Shown here one piece after another: positions 42,618-50,403 of a stretch of DNA of 64,000 bases. The stretch covers positions 62,001 to 126,000 of the forward strand of contig CALESQ010000076.1 of the NCBI GenBank assembly GCA_937907455.1, given 5' to 3'. The stretch is from an uncultured Caldilineales bacterium (GTDB taxonomy: Bacteria > Chloroflexota > Anaerolineae > JAAEKA01). A model generated the notes under the pieces. The model was not told the origin of the DNA and did not search any database. It saw nothing but the letters and a program-made list of their open reading frames with translations. The position numbers and the translations under genes are program-made. The stretch's first letter is position 1. Every line of letters begins with the position of its first letter.

Positions 42618-43223
42618 ATGAATCTCTCAGAGCGCCAGCAGCGCATGTATGATTTTATCCGTACATTTACCGAGGAAAACCAGTATCCGCCCACCATTCG
42701 CGAGATCGGCGAGGCGGTAAAAATCAGCTCTACCTCTGTGGTGAACTACAACCTTAACAAGCTGGTAGCTGCCAAGCTGATCGAGCGTAACAAGGAAGTC
42801 TCGCGCGGCATTCGCGTGCAGGATGGCCGCGGTATTCCGTTGCTGGGTCACATTGCCGCCGGTCGTCCCATTACCGTCTTTCCGGAAAGTCGCGACAGTG
42901 CTGACACGCTGGACCTGGCTGTGGATATTGTAGGCCGCCGCGAAGATGTCTATGCGCTGCGTGTGCAGGGCGATTCGATGATTGATGCCCTGGTAGACAG
43001 CGGCGATCTGGTGATTTTGAAAGCGCAGAACGTCGCCAACAATGGTGACATGGTGGCGGCTTGGTTGCCGGAACGTGAGGAAACCACCCTGAAGTATTTC
43101 TTCCACGAAGGTGGAAAAGTTCGGCTTCAGCCGGCCAACCCCAACTATGAGCCGCTGATCCTGCCCGCTGATCAGGTGGAAATTCACGGCAAGGTTATCG
43201 CCATTGTGCGGCGCGTGGAATAG
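42618..43223 (+). CDS. lexA: LexA repressor
   Basis: SOS-response repressor and self-cleaving protease. N-terminal winged helix MNLSERQQRMYDFIRTFTEENQYPPTIREIGEAVKISSTSVVNYNLNKL; cleavage site Ala-Gly in HIAAGRPI; catalytic Ser in QGDSMIDALVDSGD and Lys in TTLKYFF. 201 residues. The ATG at 42618 matches the family start; the frame opens five codons earlier. Two SOS boxes in its promoter indicate autoregulation. Confidence 0.96.
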   Translation: MNLSERQQRMYDFIRTFTEENQYPPTIREIGEAVKISSTSVVNYNLNKLVAAKLIERNKEVSRGIRVQDGRGIPLLGHIAAGRPITVFPESRDSADTLDLAVDIVGRREDVYALRVQGDSMIDALVDSGDLVILKAQNVANNGDMVAAWLPEREETTLKYFFHEGGKVRLQPANPNYEPLILPADQVEIHGKVIAIVRRVE

Positions 43224-43340
43224 CCCGGCAGGTTGCTGCCCCATCCCACACTGCACCGGCCCTAACTTCCGCAGTCGTTGGGTCTGTGGTACACTGCCGC
43301 ACACTGATTGCAAATTTTGTGCTGAAGGGATTGCCCGGCA

Positions 43341-44264
43341 GTGACTATTTCCCCTGGTTATGTTGTAGCAGGCCGCGCCCACTTGCTGGGGCGCAGCAAA
43401 GTGTTGTTCGATCTGCTGTTGCTGGCCGGTTTGGTGGCTACTGCGGCCCCGCGCCAGTTCTGGCCCATCCCCGTACTCGATCTGCTGCTGGTGCTGGTGT
43501 ACCTGCGCTATGTTGGGCAAAAGCCCGCATTGCTCACCACATTGGCGCTGTTAAGCTGGGCATTGCTGCTGGCCATGGCTCCTGTGGCCCTGCGTAGCTA
43601 CGGCGTAGGCGTGTGGGCGCTCTTCCCTCTGATTCCTGCATGGGCGGCTTTTGTGCTGACGCGACGCCTGCTGCTGCGCCAGATCGCCCTGGCCACTGTG
43701 GTGGTGATGGCAATTGGCCTGACGTTTTGGGCACGTACTGCGTTGGTGATTTCCTTTACCCCGCTTTCTGTGCTGGTAGCAGGCCTGATCACCGCTGCCG
43801 GCATCGCCCTGCTCACCTGGCTGCTGCTACGCCTGCTGCGCTCCGATTCAGGCGCGCGTGATCTGTTGGCGCCTCCTGTGGCTGTGGTACGCGGCATTCT
43901 CATCGCACCGTTGAACTGGGTGGTGGGCGGCGTGCAAGCCGATTCACTGCGCCGCGAGCTGCAAGAGCTTCAGCAGCAGCACAATGCTCGTTGGATCGTC
44001 CTCGACCTTGCCCCCGGCGGCAGCATGAGCCGACACGATCTGCTGGCTATTGAGCAGGCCGCTGGTGAATTCAGCAACGGCCAATGCACTGTGGTTATCG
44101 CCCGCCCACCGGTGGATGCGATTGGTCACCTCGACGTGGCACAGCCTGTCGTGGGGCGCACCGAGCGCTTTGCCACCGTGGCTCAGGCCAGCGAGGCCGG
44201 GTTGCGTCGTTTAGGCTGGACTCAGGGAGGCGATCAGGCCCGCCGTCTGGTCACAACCTATTAG
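43341..44264 (+). CDS. Membrane protein with C-terminal STAS-like domain
   Basis: 307 residues from a GTG at 43341. Four to six hydrophobic helices occupy residues 20-165. The soluble C-terminus (WIVLDLAPGGSMSRHDLLAIEQAAGEFSNGQCTVVIARPPVDAIGHLDVAQ) has the strand-helix pattern of STAS domains, as found on SulP anion transporters and anti-sigma antagonists. The rest does not look like a SulP transporter. Function unknown. The last 14 bases overlap the end of the convergent Lgt-like gene. Confidence 0.72.
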   Translation: MTISPGYVVAGRAHLLGRSKVLFDLLLLAGLVATAAPRQFWPIPVLDLLLVLVYLRYVGQKPALLTTLALLSWALLLAMAPVALRSYGVGVWALFPLIPAWAAFVLTRRLLLRQIALATVVVMAIGLTFWARTALVISFTPLSVLVAGLITAAGIALLTWLLLRLLRSDSGARDLLAPPVAVVRGILIAPLNWVVGGVQADSLRRELQELQQQHNARWIVLDLAPGGSMSRHDLLAIEQAAGEFSNGQCTVVIARPPVDAIGHLDVAQPVVGRTERFATVAQASEAGLRRLGWTQGGDQARRLVTTY

Positions 44265-44985
44265 CGCGGTCTGCGTGGCGACTAAGTACCATGCCGCAGG
44301 TCACCATCACTGCCCAGGCAACAAGCTGAGCCACGCGCCAGCCCTCTATCACCGGCCCGTTTTCTGCCCGCAATCCGGTCAAAAACACCTGCACTGCCGC
44401 ATAACCAAAAAGCGTTACCCAGGCCAATTCGCCTGGGTATTTTTTTTGCCGTTCGTAGCGCAGCACCGTCGCTGCCAGCAGCAGCAGTAACGCCGCGTTC
44501 AGCAGCGCCACCGGGTGACGGCGCACACCGAACAGGCTCATTCCCCACGGCCAGGTGGTAGCCAACCCCAGATCGCGCCCGGCCAGCCACGCCGTCACGT
44601 TTACCACAGCCAACCCTATCAACATTGCTGGTGCTACAATATCCAGCAGCACGGGCAGACTCAAACGTTGTCGGCGCGTGTACCATGCTGCCACCACCAA
44701 CGCAGCCACTACGCCACCTGCGGGCAACAGCGCGCCCGGACTGAGCGACAGCAGTTGCAGCGGATCGTGGCGATACACGCTGAAATAGGCTACACCATGC
44801 GCCAGACGTGCCCCAACCAGGCCTGCCAACAGTCCGTTGAAGCTCAAATTGTAAAGATGATCGGCTTGCACCCCGCGGCGCGGGGCGCGGCGCGCTGCCA
44901 GCCAGGTGGTGAAAAAAAAGGCCAGCAGCAGGCCAAGACCGTAGGTTTGCAGGCGCAAGGGGCCAACAGGAAGAGCTGGGTACAT
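44251..44985 (-). CDS. Lgt-like membrane protein without the Lgt signature arginine
   Basis: 244 residues, seven hydrophobic segments, resembling prolipoprotein diacylglyceryl transferase: MYPALPVGPLRLQTYGLGLLLAF at the start, GLVGARLAHG, and TTWPWGMSLFGVRRHPVALLNA (compare PTxLPW...RHPTQLYE in Lgt). However, the invariant GRxGNFxNxE block is replaced by GLAVVNVTAWLAG, so the catalytic Arg and Asn are missing. It is therefore unlikely to lipidate lipoproteins. It lies 7 bases after the TlpA-like gene on the same strand, so a linked role in thiol chemistry or membrane redox is possible (inference). Confidence 0.75.
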   Translation of the reverse strand: MYPALPVGPLRLQTYGLGLLLAFFFTTWLAARRAPRRGVQADHLYNLSFNGLLAGLVGARLAHGVAYFSVYRHDPLQLLSLSPGALLPAGGVVAALVVAAWYTRRQRLSLPVLLDIVAPAMLIGLAVVNVTAWLAGRDLGLATTWPWGMSLFGVRRHPVALLNAALLLLLAATVLRYERQKKYPGELAWVTLFGYAAVQVFLTGLRAENGPVIEGWRVAQLVAWAVMVTCGMVLSRHADRANRL

Positions 44986-44992
44986 GGTCGGT

Positions 44993-45523
44993 TCAGGGAT
45001 AGATGCTGCGCAGGGTTTGCGTCAGCACGGCATCGGTCATTGGGCCGATGAAAACGTTGCGCACAATTCCGTCGCGGTCAATGAAAAAGGTGGTAGGTAG
45101 CGAGTTGACCAGATAAAGCTGGCTGACTCCGGTGCGCTCGTCCAGCGCCACGGGGAAATCAAGCCCCAAAGTCTGGAAGTAAGTTGCTGCGGTGCTGGCG
45201 CTTTCGCCCTGGTTTACCCCAACCACCGCCACCCCTGAGGCCGCCAGACGTTCGTGCAGGCGTTGCAGCTCCGGCATTTCGGCACGGCAAGGGCCGCACC
45301 AGCTCGCCCAGAAGTTCAGCACCACCGGTTGGCCGCGCAAATCGGCCAATGTCAGCGCGTCGCTTTGCAGCATGGGCAAGGTGAAGTCGGGCGCGGGATG
45401 ACCAACCGCCGGAGCGGGCGGCAACGCCGAAGCAGGCGCATCTACGGGCACACGCCCCCATGATAGCGCCAGCAAGCCTGATAAAGCCAGCAGCAGCGTC
45501 AGGGGTTTCCAGGGATTTTTCAT
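44993..45523 (-). CDS. TlpA/ResA-like membrane-anchored thiol-disulfide oxidoreductase
   Basis: 176 residues. An N-terminal signal anchor (PLTLLLALSGLLALSW) puts the domain outside the membrane. The fold starts APDFTLPMLQSDALTLADLRGQPVVLNFWASWCGPCRAEMPELQRL, with the redox pair WCGPC, and contains the cis-Pro in SLPTTFFIDRDG. Such proteins reduce apocytochrome or copper-site thiols. Upstream of, and probably co-transcribed with, the Lgt-like gene. Confidence 0.92.
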   Translation of the reverse strand: MKNPWKPLTLLLALSGLLALSWGRVPVDAPASALPPAPAVGHPAPDFTLPMLQSDALTLADLRGQPVVLNFWASWCGPCRAEMPELQRLHERLAASGVAVVGVNQGESASTAATYFQTLGLDFPVALDERTGVSQLYLVNSLPTTFFIDRDGIVRNVFIGPMTDAVLTQTLRSIYP

Positions 45524-45591
45524 GCACGTTTACCAATCAACTGGGAGAGCTTCTACAGACTTTTACTGAAAGCTGTGGCACTCTATACGCT

Positions 45592-46827
45592 ATGGCACGC
45601 AATTCCGCAAATCGCTTTGGAGCAATGCCGCCGCTGTCCGCTGTACAGCGGTTATTACGCGTGTCGGTGTTGCTGCCGTTTGTCAGCCTGGGACTTTGGG
45701 CCTGGACACAGCCCCAACGGTTGATGGGGCAAGGCGCAGTGCCGGTGTTGCTTCTGATAGCATTAGCGGCAGCACCCGCCTTGCTGGTCTACATGTCGCG
45801 CACCGCCGGTAAACGAGATGATTGGGCCGTGCTGCTGTTTTTGCTGTGCCAAAGCGCTTTTAACAGCCTGCTGTACTTTCTGGGAGATCCGCTGCTGCAC
45901 CCCATGCAGGCTGGCCCGTTTCGTCTGGTCGAACCAGGGATGTTGCTGCTGTTGGCGGCGGTTTTTGTGTCCTGGCAATATGGCTGGATCGGAGGTCTGG
46001 CTGCTGCCAGCAGCGCCATCGTGATTCATCTGGTTACTGCTACGCTGACACTGCGTTTCTGGCCCGATCTCGGTACCATTGATCTGCCCTTGCTGCGTCC
46101 TGATTTGATGTACGGCCTGTGTCTGATGATGGCCTATGTGGGGCAGGCATGGCGGCGGCAGCAGCACAGGCAGGTTCAGCAACACAGCCAATGGCGGGTG
46201 ATGGCAGCTACCGCCGAGGTGCTGGCTGTGGAGCGCGAGCGCCAGCGCGTGGCCGAAACGCTGCAACATGACCTGCTGCACACGCTCAATGCTTTGCAGA
46301 CGCAGTTGGATGGCTTGAGCGACAGCGCGCAGGCGAGCGCGTCAGACGCACCTGACCAAGTGCGCGCTTTGCAGCAGCATTATCGCCGTGCTTTGTGGAC
46401 AACCGATGCTTTGGTGGCCCGGCTACAGGCTGCGCCACTGCGTGAAATGGCCCTGCCCGACGCGCTGCATGTTTTGATGGACATGACTGCCGAGCGCCTG
46501 GGCCTGGCAGTGGACATGCAGGTACAGGCATTGCCTGCTGATTTGCCGGAGCAGAATGCCCTGGTTCTTTACCACGTTGCCGATCAGGCATTGGCGCACA
46601 TAGCCGGTCACCGGCATCTGAGCCGCATCAACCTGCATCTGCTGGGCGTCGAGCGGGGCATCACGCTGACCCTGCACGATGATGGAGCCTGCCCCGATCG
46701 GCGTTGCAGCGGCGACAGCGATCTCGAAGGAGCCGAAGCCTGCCTGGCCTTGCTGGGCGGGCGCTTGTGCGCTCACACCGACGAGCGAGGCAACACCCTG
46801 GCGGTGTGGTTGCCGGCTGCCTTGTAA
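45592..46827 (+). CDS. Membrane sensor histidine kinase, degenerate ATP-binding domain
   Basis: 411 residues: about six membrane helices (residues 20-180), a coiled linker, and a HisKA_3-like helix AVERERQRVAETLQHDLLHTLNALQTQLD with a His-Asp pair at the usual place. The ATPase-like domain is weak: the N-box reads VADQALAHIAGHRHLS where active kinases have Q-E-A-L-x-N, the G1 region is DDGACPD, and the GLxGM box is missing. It may bind no ATP and act as a phospho-acceptor or sensor only. No response regulator is adjacent. The start is uncertain: a promoter-like TTTACT-N16-TATACG ends just before the ATG at 45592, so ATG 45625 is possible. Confidence 0.75.
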   Translation: MARNSANRFGAMPPLSAVQRLLRVSVLLPFVSLGLWAWTQPQRLMGQGAVPVLLLIALAAAPALLVYMSRTAGKRDDWAVLLFLLCQSAFNSLLYFLGDPLLHPMQAGPFRLVEPGMLLLLAAVFVSWQYGWIGGLAAASSAIVIHLVTATLTLRFWPDLGTIDLPLLRPDLMYGLCLMMAYVGQAWRRQQHRQVQQHSQWRVMAATAEVLAVERERQRVAETLQHDLLHTLNALQTQLDGLSDSAQASASDAPDQVRALQQHYRRALWTTDALVARLQAAPLREMALPDALHVLMDMTAERLGLAVDMQVQALPADLPEQNALVLYHVADQALAHIAGHRHLSRINLHLLGVERGITLTLHDDGACPDRRCSGDSDLEGAEACLALLGGRLCAHTDERGNTLAVWLPAAL

Positions 46828-46879
46828 TCAGCTTGCCGCGCGCCACCGCTGGTTGAAGCGCGGCGACAAGCGGACGCTG

Positions 46880-49003
46880 CTAGGGGCGATTGCGGCGAAA
46901 CACCAGCTCAAACGCCTGTGTGCCGATCACACCACGCAGACGCAGTTCATCGTTGCTGATTTCGTAGCTGCTGGCTACCTGCAAGCGGGCCAAATACTGG
47001 TTTTCCTGTTCCATGATAGCCGTTTCACAGGTCAGGGTGGAGATACTGAGCGGGCCAAAGGTGATGCCCTGCCCGGTGGTGCTAAACGAACCGTCGTAGG
47101 TGTTGCAGCCACCATTGCCGCTGATGACGCCATTCTGGAAGTTGGCGGTGGCCGTTGAACCGGCCAGCGTGTTTTGCAGCACCCACGATGTGCCTTGCAG
47201 CGCCGGTGGCGGCGTGGTTGTGGCGGTTGCTGCGCTTACTTGCACCGTGCGACTGGTGTCGGCGCTTTGCCCGGCGACGCTGATCACGGTAAGGCGCACG
47301 CTATAGCTGCCTGGCTGAGCAAAGACATGGTTCACTGTAGGCCCGGTGGCGCTGTCGCCATCACCAAAGCTCCAGCGATATTCGTTCAGCCCGCCGCTGG
47401 GGGTTGAACTGCTGCCGTCGAAAGTGACAGCCACCCCAGCCGTAGCCTGTTCTGGCCCGGTGATAACCGCATTGGGAGGAGCCACCGCCGTGGGTGTGGC
47501 TGTGGGTACAGCAATGATGATTTGTTGGCTGGCTACACCGCTTAGACCGGCATCATCCGTTACCACCAGGGTGATGTCAAAGGTGCCGGCCACGGCATAG
47601 GTTTTGTCAGCCTGCGCCTGGTCGCTGTTGCTGCCATCCCCAAAGCGCCAGGCATAGCTGACAATACGCCGCCCCGCGGCTGCGGTGGAGCCAGTCGCAT
47701 CGAAGCGCAGCGGGCTGCCCGTCATCCCCTGAGCAGGGCCAGTGATCACCGCGGTGGGTGGCTGAGCCGCTTGCTGTTGCCAGCTCAACGCTACCTGCGC
47801 ACCGCCCTCCAGGCTGAGATATTCCACCACAACGCTGTGTTCTCCGCGCGTCAGCACACCGGTATCGGCAGTCAGCACGCGTCCGGGGCCGTTCTGCCAG
47901 TCATCCAGCAGCGGGCGGCCATCTACCCAGATGCGCAATCCGCCTTGCACGGTGGCTTGCAGGCGATAGTTGGCCTCTTCAAAGGCGACGCGACGTGACC
48001 AGCGCACCGAGAAGTTATCTGTGGGCAGGCCCGCTGCCGCCGCGCCTTGTCCCCAGTTGAAGTTGATCTCGCCATCATCTTGCACCAGCGCCGGGGGGGC
48101 TTGCAGGTTAGGGTTATCGAAATACTCCCCTTTCCAGCCGCGGAAGGTGACGAGTGGCGTTGGCGTGGTTGTGGGCACAGGCGGCGGCGTTAGCACCGGT
48201 ACGGCCGCGGCATTGCTGGCCTGGATGCGCTCCGCTGCGGCCCAGCCTTGTCCGCCCTGAATATTGTCGCCCTGCAGCAGCCACCACAGACCATCGGCGC
48301 TTTTGCCGGTGATGGCGGCACTGCCGCCCGCGGGCAGCAGGCCAATCACCGGATAGACCTCGCCGGGGCCGGAGCGCACCGAAACATTCCCCAGAGCCGT
48401 GGCGGTTGCACCCTGATCTACAGCGATCACCGTGGTGGTGAGCGCCGTGCTGCTGGGCTGAGCCAGGGCGGTGGGGGTGGAAGTGTTGCCCGGTTGAGCA
48501 AACAGCCGGTTGAGCAGCCATAGCACCAGCAGCGCAAGCACCGCCAGGGCAATCACTGCGGCAATCAAGCCGCCGCGGTTGCCGGTCGGTTTGGCTGTGC
48601 TGCCGGCTTGCGCGGATGCAGTCGCGGTGGCTGGGCGCGCGGTTGGCCGGGCCGCCGGGGGCGTGCCCGCCGGGCGCGTGGGTGGCATAGGCCGGGCCGG
48701 GCGCGGTGTGGCCGCTTGCGTCGTGTCGGCGGGGCCGCTCCACGTCGGCGGTGCAGTGGGCGATATCAGGCCCACCCGGGCCAGCTCGGCGCGGTCGCCA
48801 TCATCCAGTGGCAGCACGCCGAGACTCAGCCGCTCCAACGCAGCCTGCAAGTCGGATTGCGCCATGAAATCGAGGCGTGCGCCGGTGGCCTGCTCCAGGC
48901 GCGGCACATCCTGCTGGTTGAGCTTGTATACGGCCGCGGGCGTGCCGCGGTAGATCACCAACGTGCTGAACGCCTGACGGATGACGTGGATATCGTTGGT
49001 CAT
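46880..49003 (-). CDS. Membrane-anchored modular protein: SH3b, PA14, two PKD, META domains
   Basis: 707 residues. A cytoplasmic N-terminal domain (about 1-80, unrecognised) and a Pro/Thr/Ala-rich linker precede one membrane helix (LIAAVIALAVLALLVLWLL, about 147-165). Outside follow an SH3b domain (NVSVRSGPGEVYPVIGLLPAGG), a PA14 sugar-binding domain (WKGEYFDNPNLQ...VVEYLSLEGGAQVALSW), two PKD domains (RRIVSYAWRFGDGS and NEYRWSFGDGDSATGPTVNHVFAQPGSYSVRLTV) and a C-terminal META/HslJ domain (GTSWVLQN...GNGGCNTYDGSF). This points to binding of wall or extracellular glycans; no enzyme domain is seen. Start at 49003 is the first ATG of the frame. Confidence 0.86.
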   Translation of the reverse strand: MTNDIHVIRQAFSTLVIYRGTPAAVYKLNQQDVPRLEQATGARLDFMAQSDLQAALERLSLGVLPLDDGDRAELARVGLISPTAPPTWSGPADTTQAATPRPARPMPPTRPAGTPPAARPTARPATATASAQAGSTAKPTGNRGGLIAAVIALAVLALLVLWLLNRLFAQPGNTSTPTALAQPSSTALTTTVIAVDQGATATALGNVSVRSGPGEVYPVIGLLPAGGSAAITGKSADGLWWLLQGDNIQGGQGWAAAERIQASNAAAVPVLTPPPVPTTTPTPLVTFRGWKGEYFDNPNLQAPPALVQDDGEINFNWGQGAAAAGLPTDNFSVRWSRRVAFEEANYRLQATVQGGLRIWVDGRPLLDDWQNGPGRVLTADTGVLTRGEHSVVVEYLSLEGGAQVALSWQQQAAQPPTAVITGPAQGMTGSPLRFDATGSTAAAGRRIVSYAWRFGDGSNSDQAQADKTYAVAGTFDITLVVTDDAGLSGVASQQIIIAVPTATPTAVAPPNAVITGPEQATAGVAVTFDGSSSTPSGGLNEYRWSFGDGDSATGPTVNHVFAQPGSYSVRLTVISVAGQSADTSRTVQVSAATATTTPPPALQGTSWVLQNTLAGSTATANFQNGVISGNGGCNTYDGSFSTTGQGITFGPLSISTLTCETAIMEQENQYLARLQVASSYEISNDELRLRGVIGTQAFELVFRRNRP

Positions 49004-49187
49004 TTGCTTATCTCCTCAAGCGGACAGGGAAGTTTGCAGCTCTGGTGCGTTGTCCCACGGAATGCGAAACAAAGGCACGGCTGGAATGAACAGGAACCAT
49101 AGCATACCTGACGACGATTGACAAATGAAGCCAGGCAGGTGGCATTAACACGCTGCAAAGGCGGCGACTGTTCAGCAGTGATGGGTG

Positions 49188-49196
49188 TGCTATAAT
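49188..49196 (+). promoter_or_regulatory. Extended -10 promoter of the SRAP gene
   Basis: TGC directly followed by TATAAT (49191-49196), an extended -10 arrangement with no clear -35. Transcription would start about 75 bases before the ATG. Confidence 0.5.
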
Positions 49197-49277
49197 AGCA
49201 GCCAGTGTGGCATCACCCTGAGGTTGCGCTGGCCGCATGATGACCCGTTTGCCTGTTTCACTGTATGAGGTGCAGCT

Positions 49278-49943
49278 ATGTGTGGACGTTATACGATTTT
49301 CACCGACCCTGGCCATCTGGCGGAGCGCTTTCAGGCTGAATTACCTGCGGATGGCTTGCAGGCGCGCTATAACGCCGCGCCCACGCAGTCGTTGCCGGTG
49401 ATCCTAAACACCGACGACCCGCGGCGCATCGAACGGTTGCGGTGGGGGCTGGTGCCCTCTTGGTCCCAAGATCCTGCCATCGGCAGCCGCATGATCAACG
49501 CCCGCGGTGAAACTGTGGCCGAAAAGCCTGCTTTTCGTGCTGCCTTGCGCAAGCGGCGTTGCCTGGTGCTGGCAGATGGCTTTTATGAATGGCGCAAGAA
49601 TCCCATCGGCCCCAAAACACCGCTGCGCTTCACCCTGGCTGATGGAGCGCCTTTTGCCTTTGCCGGTCTGTGGGAAATGTGGAATGCGCCGGACGGCAGT
49701 GTGTTGCGCACCTTTACGATCATCACCGGTCAGCCTAACGAGCTGGTAGCGCCGGTACATGACCGTATGCCGGCTATCCTGCTGCCTGAGCATGAGGCGA
49801 TCTGGCTGGATAATGCTGCCGAGCCGGCGATTTGGCAGGACATCTTGCGCCCCTACCCGTCCGAGCGTATGGCGGTCACGTCAGCTTCGCGTCGCGTCAA
49901 CGCGGTCAGCAACGACGATGTGGCGGTGTTGACCGATGCTTAA
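49278..49943 (+). CDS. SRAP-domain protein (YedK/HMCES-like abasic-site shield)
   Basis: Forms a covalent thiazolidine link with abasic sites in single-stranded DNA, protecting forks. The catalytic Cys is residue 2 (MCGRYTIF); RYNAAPTQSLPVI carries the conserved Asn, LADGFYEWRK the Glu and PVHDRMPAILLP the His. 221 residues, normal. No LexA box is visible upstream even though the family is often linked to the SOS response. Confidence 0.94.
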   Translation: MCGRYTIFTDPGHLAERFQAELPADGLQARYNAAPTQSLPVILNTDDPRRIERLRWGLVPSWSQDPAIGSRMINARGETVAEKPAFRAALRKRRCLVLADGFYEWRKNPIGPKTPLRFTLADGAPFAFAGLWEMWNAPDGSVLRTFTIITGQPNELVAPVHDRMPAILLPEHEAIWLDNAAEPAIWQDILRPYPSERMAVTSASRRVNAVSNDDVAVLTDA

Positions 49944-49985
49944 GCCAGCGACAAGCCGCCACAACCGTGGCGGCAAACGGACGGG

Positions 49986-50028
49986 CATGGTCAGGAGATT
50001 GGGAACCGTCCCGGAGGGGGGCCGGTCC
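49986..50028 (+). repeat. Dispersed GGTCAGGAGATTGG repeat, copy 4
   Basis: GGTCAGGAGATTGGGAAC at 49989 is identical to the copy at 14602, followed by CCGTCCCGGAGG and GGGCCGGTCC, matching the longer consensus seen at 21811 and 39014. Confidence 0.65.
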
Positions 50029-50162
50029 GAACGGGAGTCTTAAGCCGAAGGGGCCGAGCAATCTCCAGGACACTCATCTCCTCACCCCATCACCTTGCCA
50101 CTTCGGTAGTGTGTGACTTTCGGTTGAATGACAAGAGTCGGGCAATGAATGGTTTCGGCTCA

Positions 50163-50242
50163 GAGAGCGAAGCGCTCTCAAGCGCTCTCCGAAAGCCCCG
50201 GCAGGGGCTTGGTGGCCTGAGCCACCGAATTCAATTCGGTGG
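50163..50242. other. Cluster of four adjacent hairpins, two mutually exclusive
   Basis: GAGAGCG/CGCTCTC (50163-50179), AAGCCCC/GGGGCTT (50193-50210), GGTGGC/GCCACC (50211-50226) and CCACCGAAT/ATTCGGTGG (50222-50242). Bases 50222-50226 belong to both of the last two stems, so only one can form at a time. Confidence 0.6.
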
Positions 50243-50276
50243 CGATACTCTGTACACACCCTGCCACTTCCTTAAC

Positions 50277-50304
50277 TTGTGCGAATACGGGCAATGTATA
50301 CAAT
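50277..50304 (+). promoter_or_regulatory. Promoter of the clostripain-like gene
   Basis: TTGTGC (50277-50282), 16-base spacer, TACAAT (50299-50304). The leader behind it can form GCCTG-AAA-CAGGC and a nested stem (CTGCC...GGCAG enclosing ACCTG-AGA-CAGGT, TTTTC) before the ribosome-binding site. Confidence 0.55.
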
Positions 50305-50403
50305 GAAATTGCCTGAAACAGGCTTGCCTCGACAGCAAGCAATGCAGCCTGCCGACCTGAGACAGGTTTTCTGGCAGGCAGTTTTCTGTGAGGAGATAAA
50401 GAG

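Larger units (their letters stand above)
49944..50403. other. Intergenic region with repeat, hairpin cluster and structured leader
   Basis: Holds dispersed repeat copy 4 (49986-50028), a run of four hairpins (50163-50242), a promoter (50277-50304) and a folded leader of about 90 bases before the clostripain-like gene. No coding frame is supported. Confidence 0.65.
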
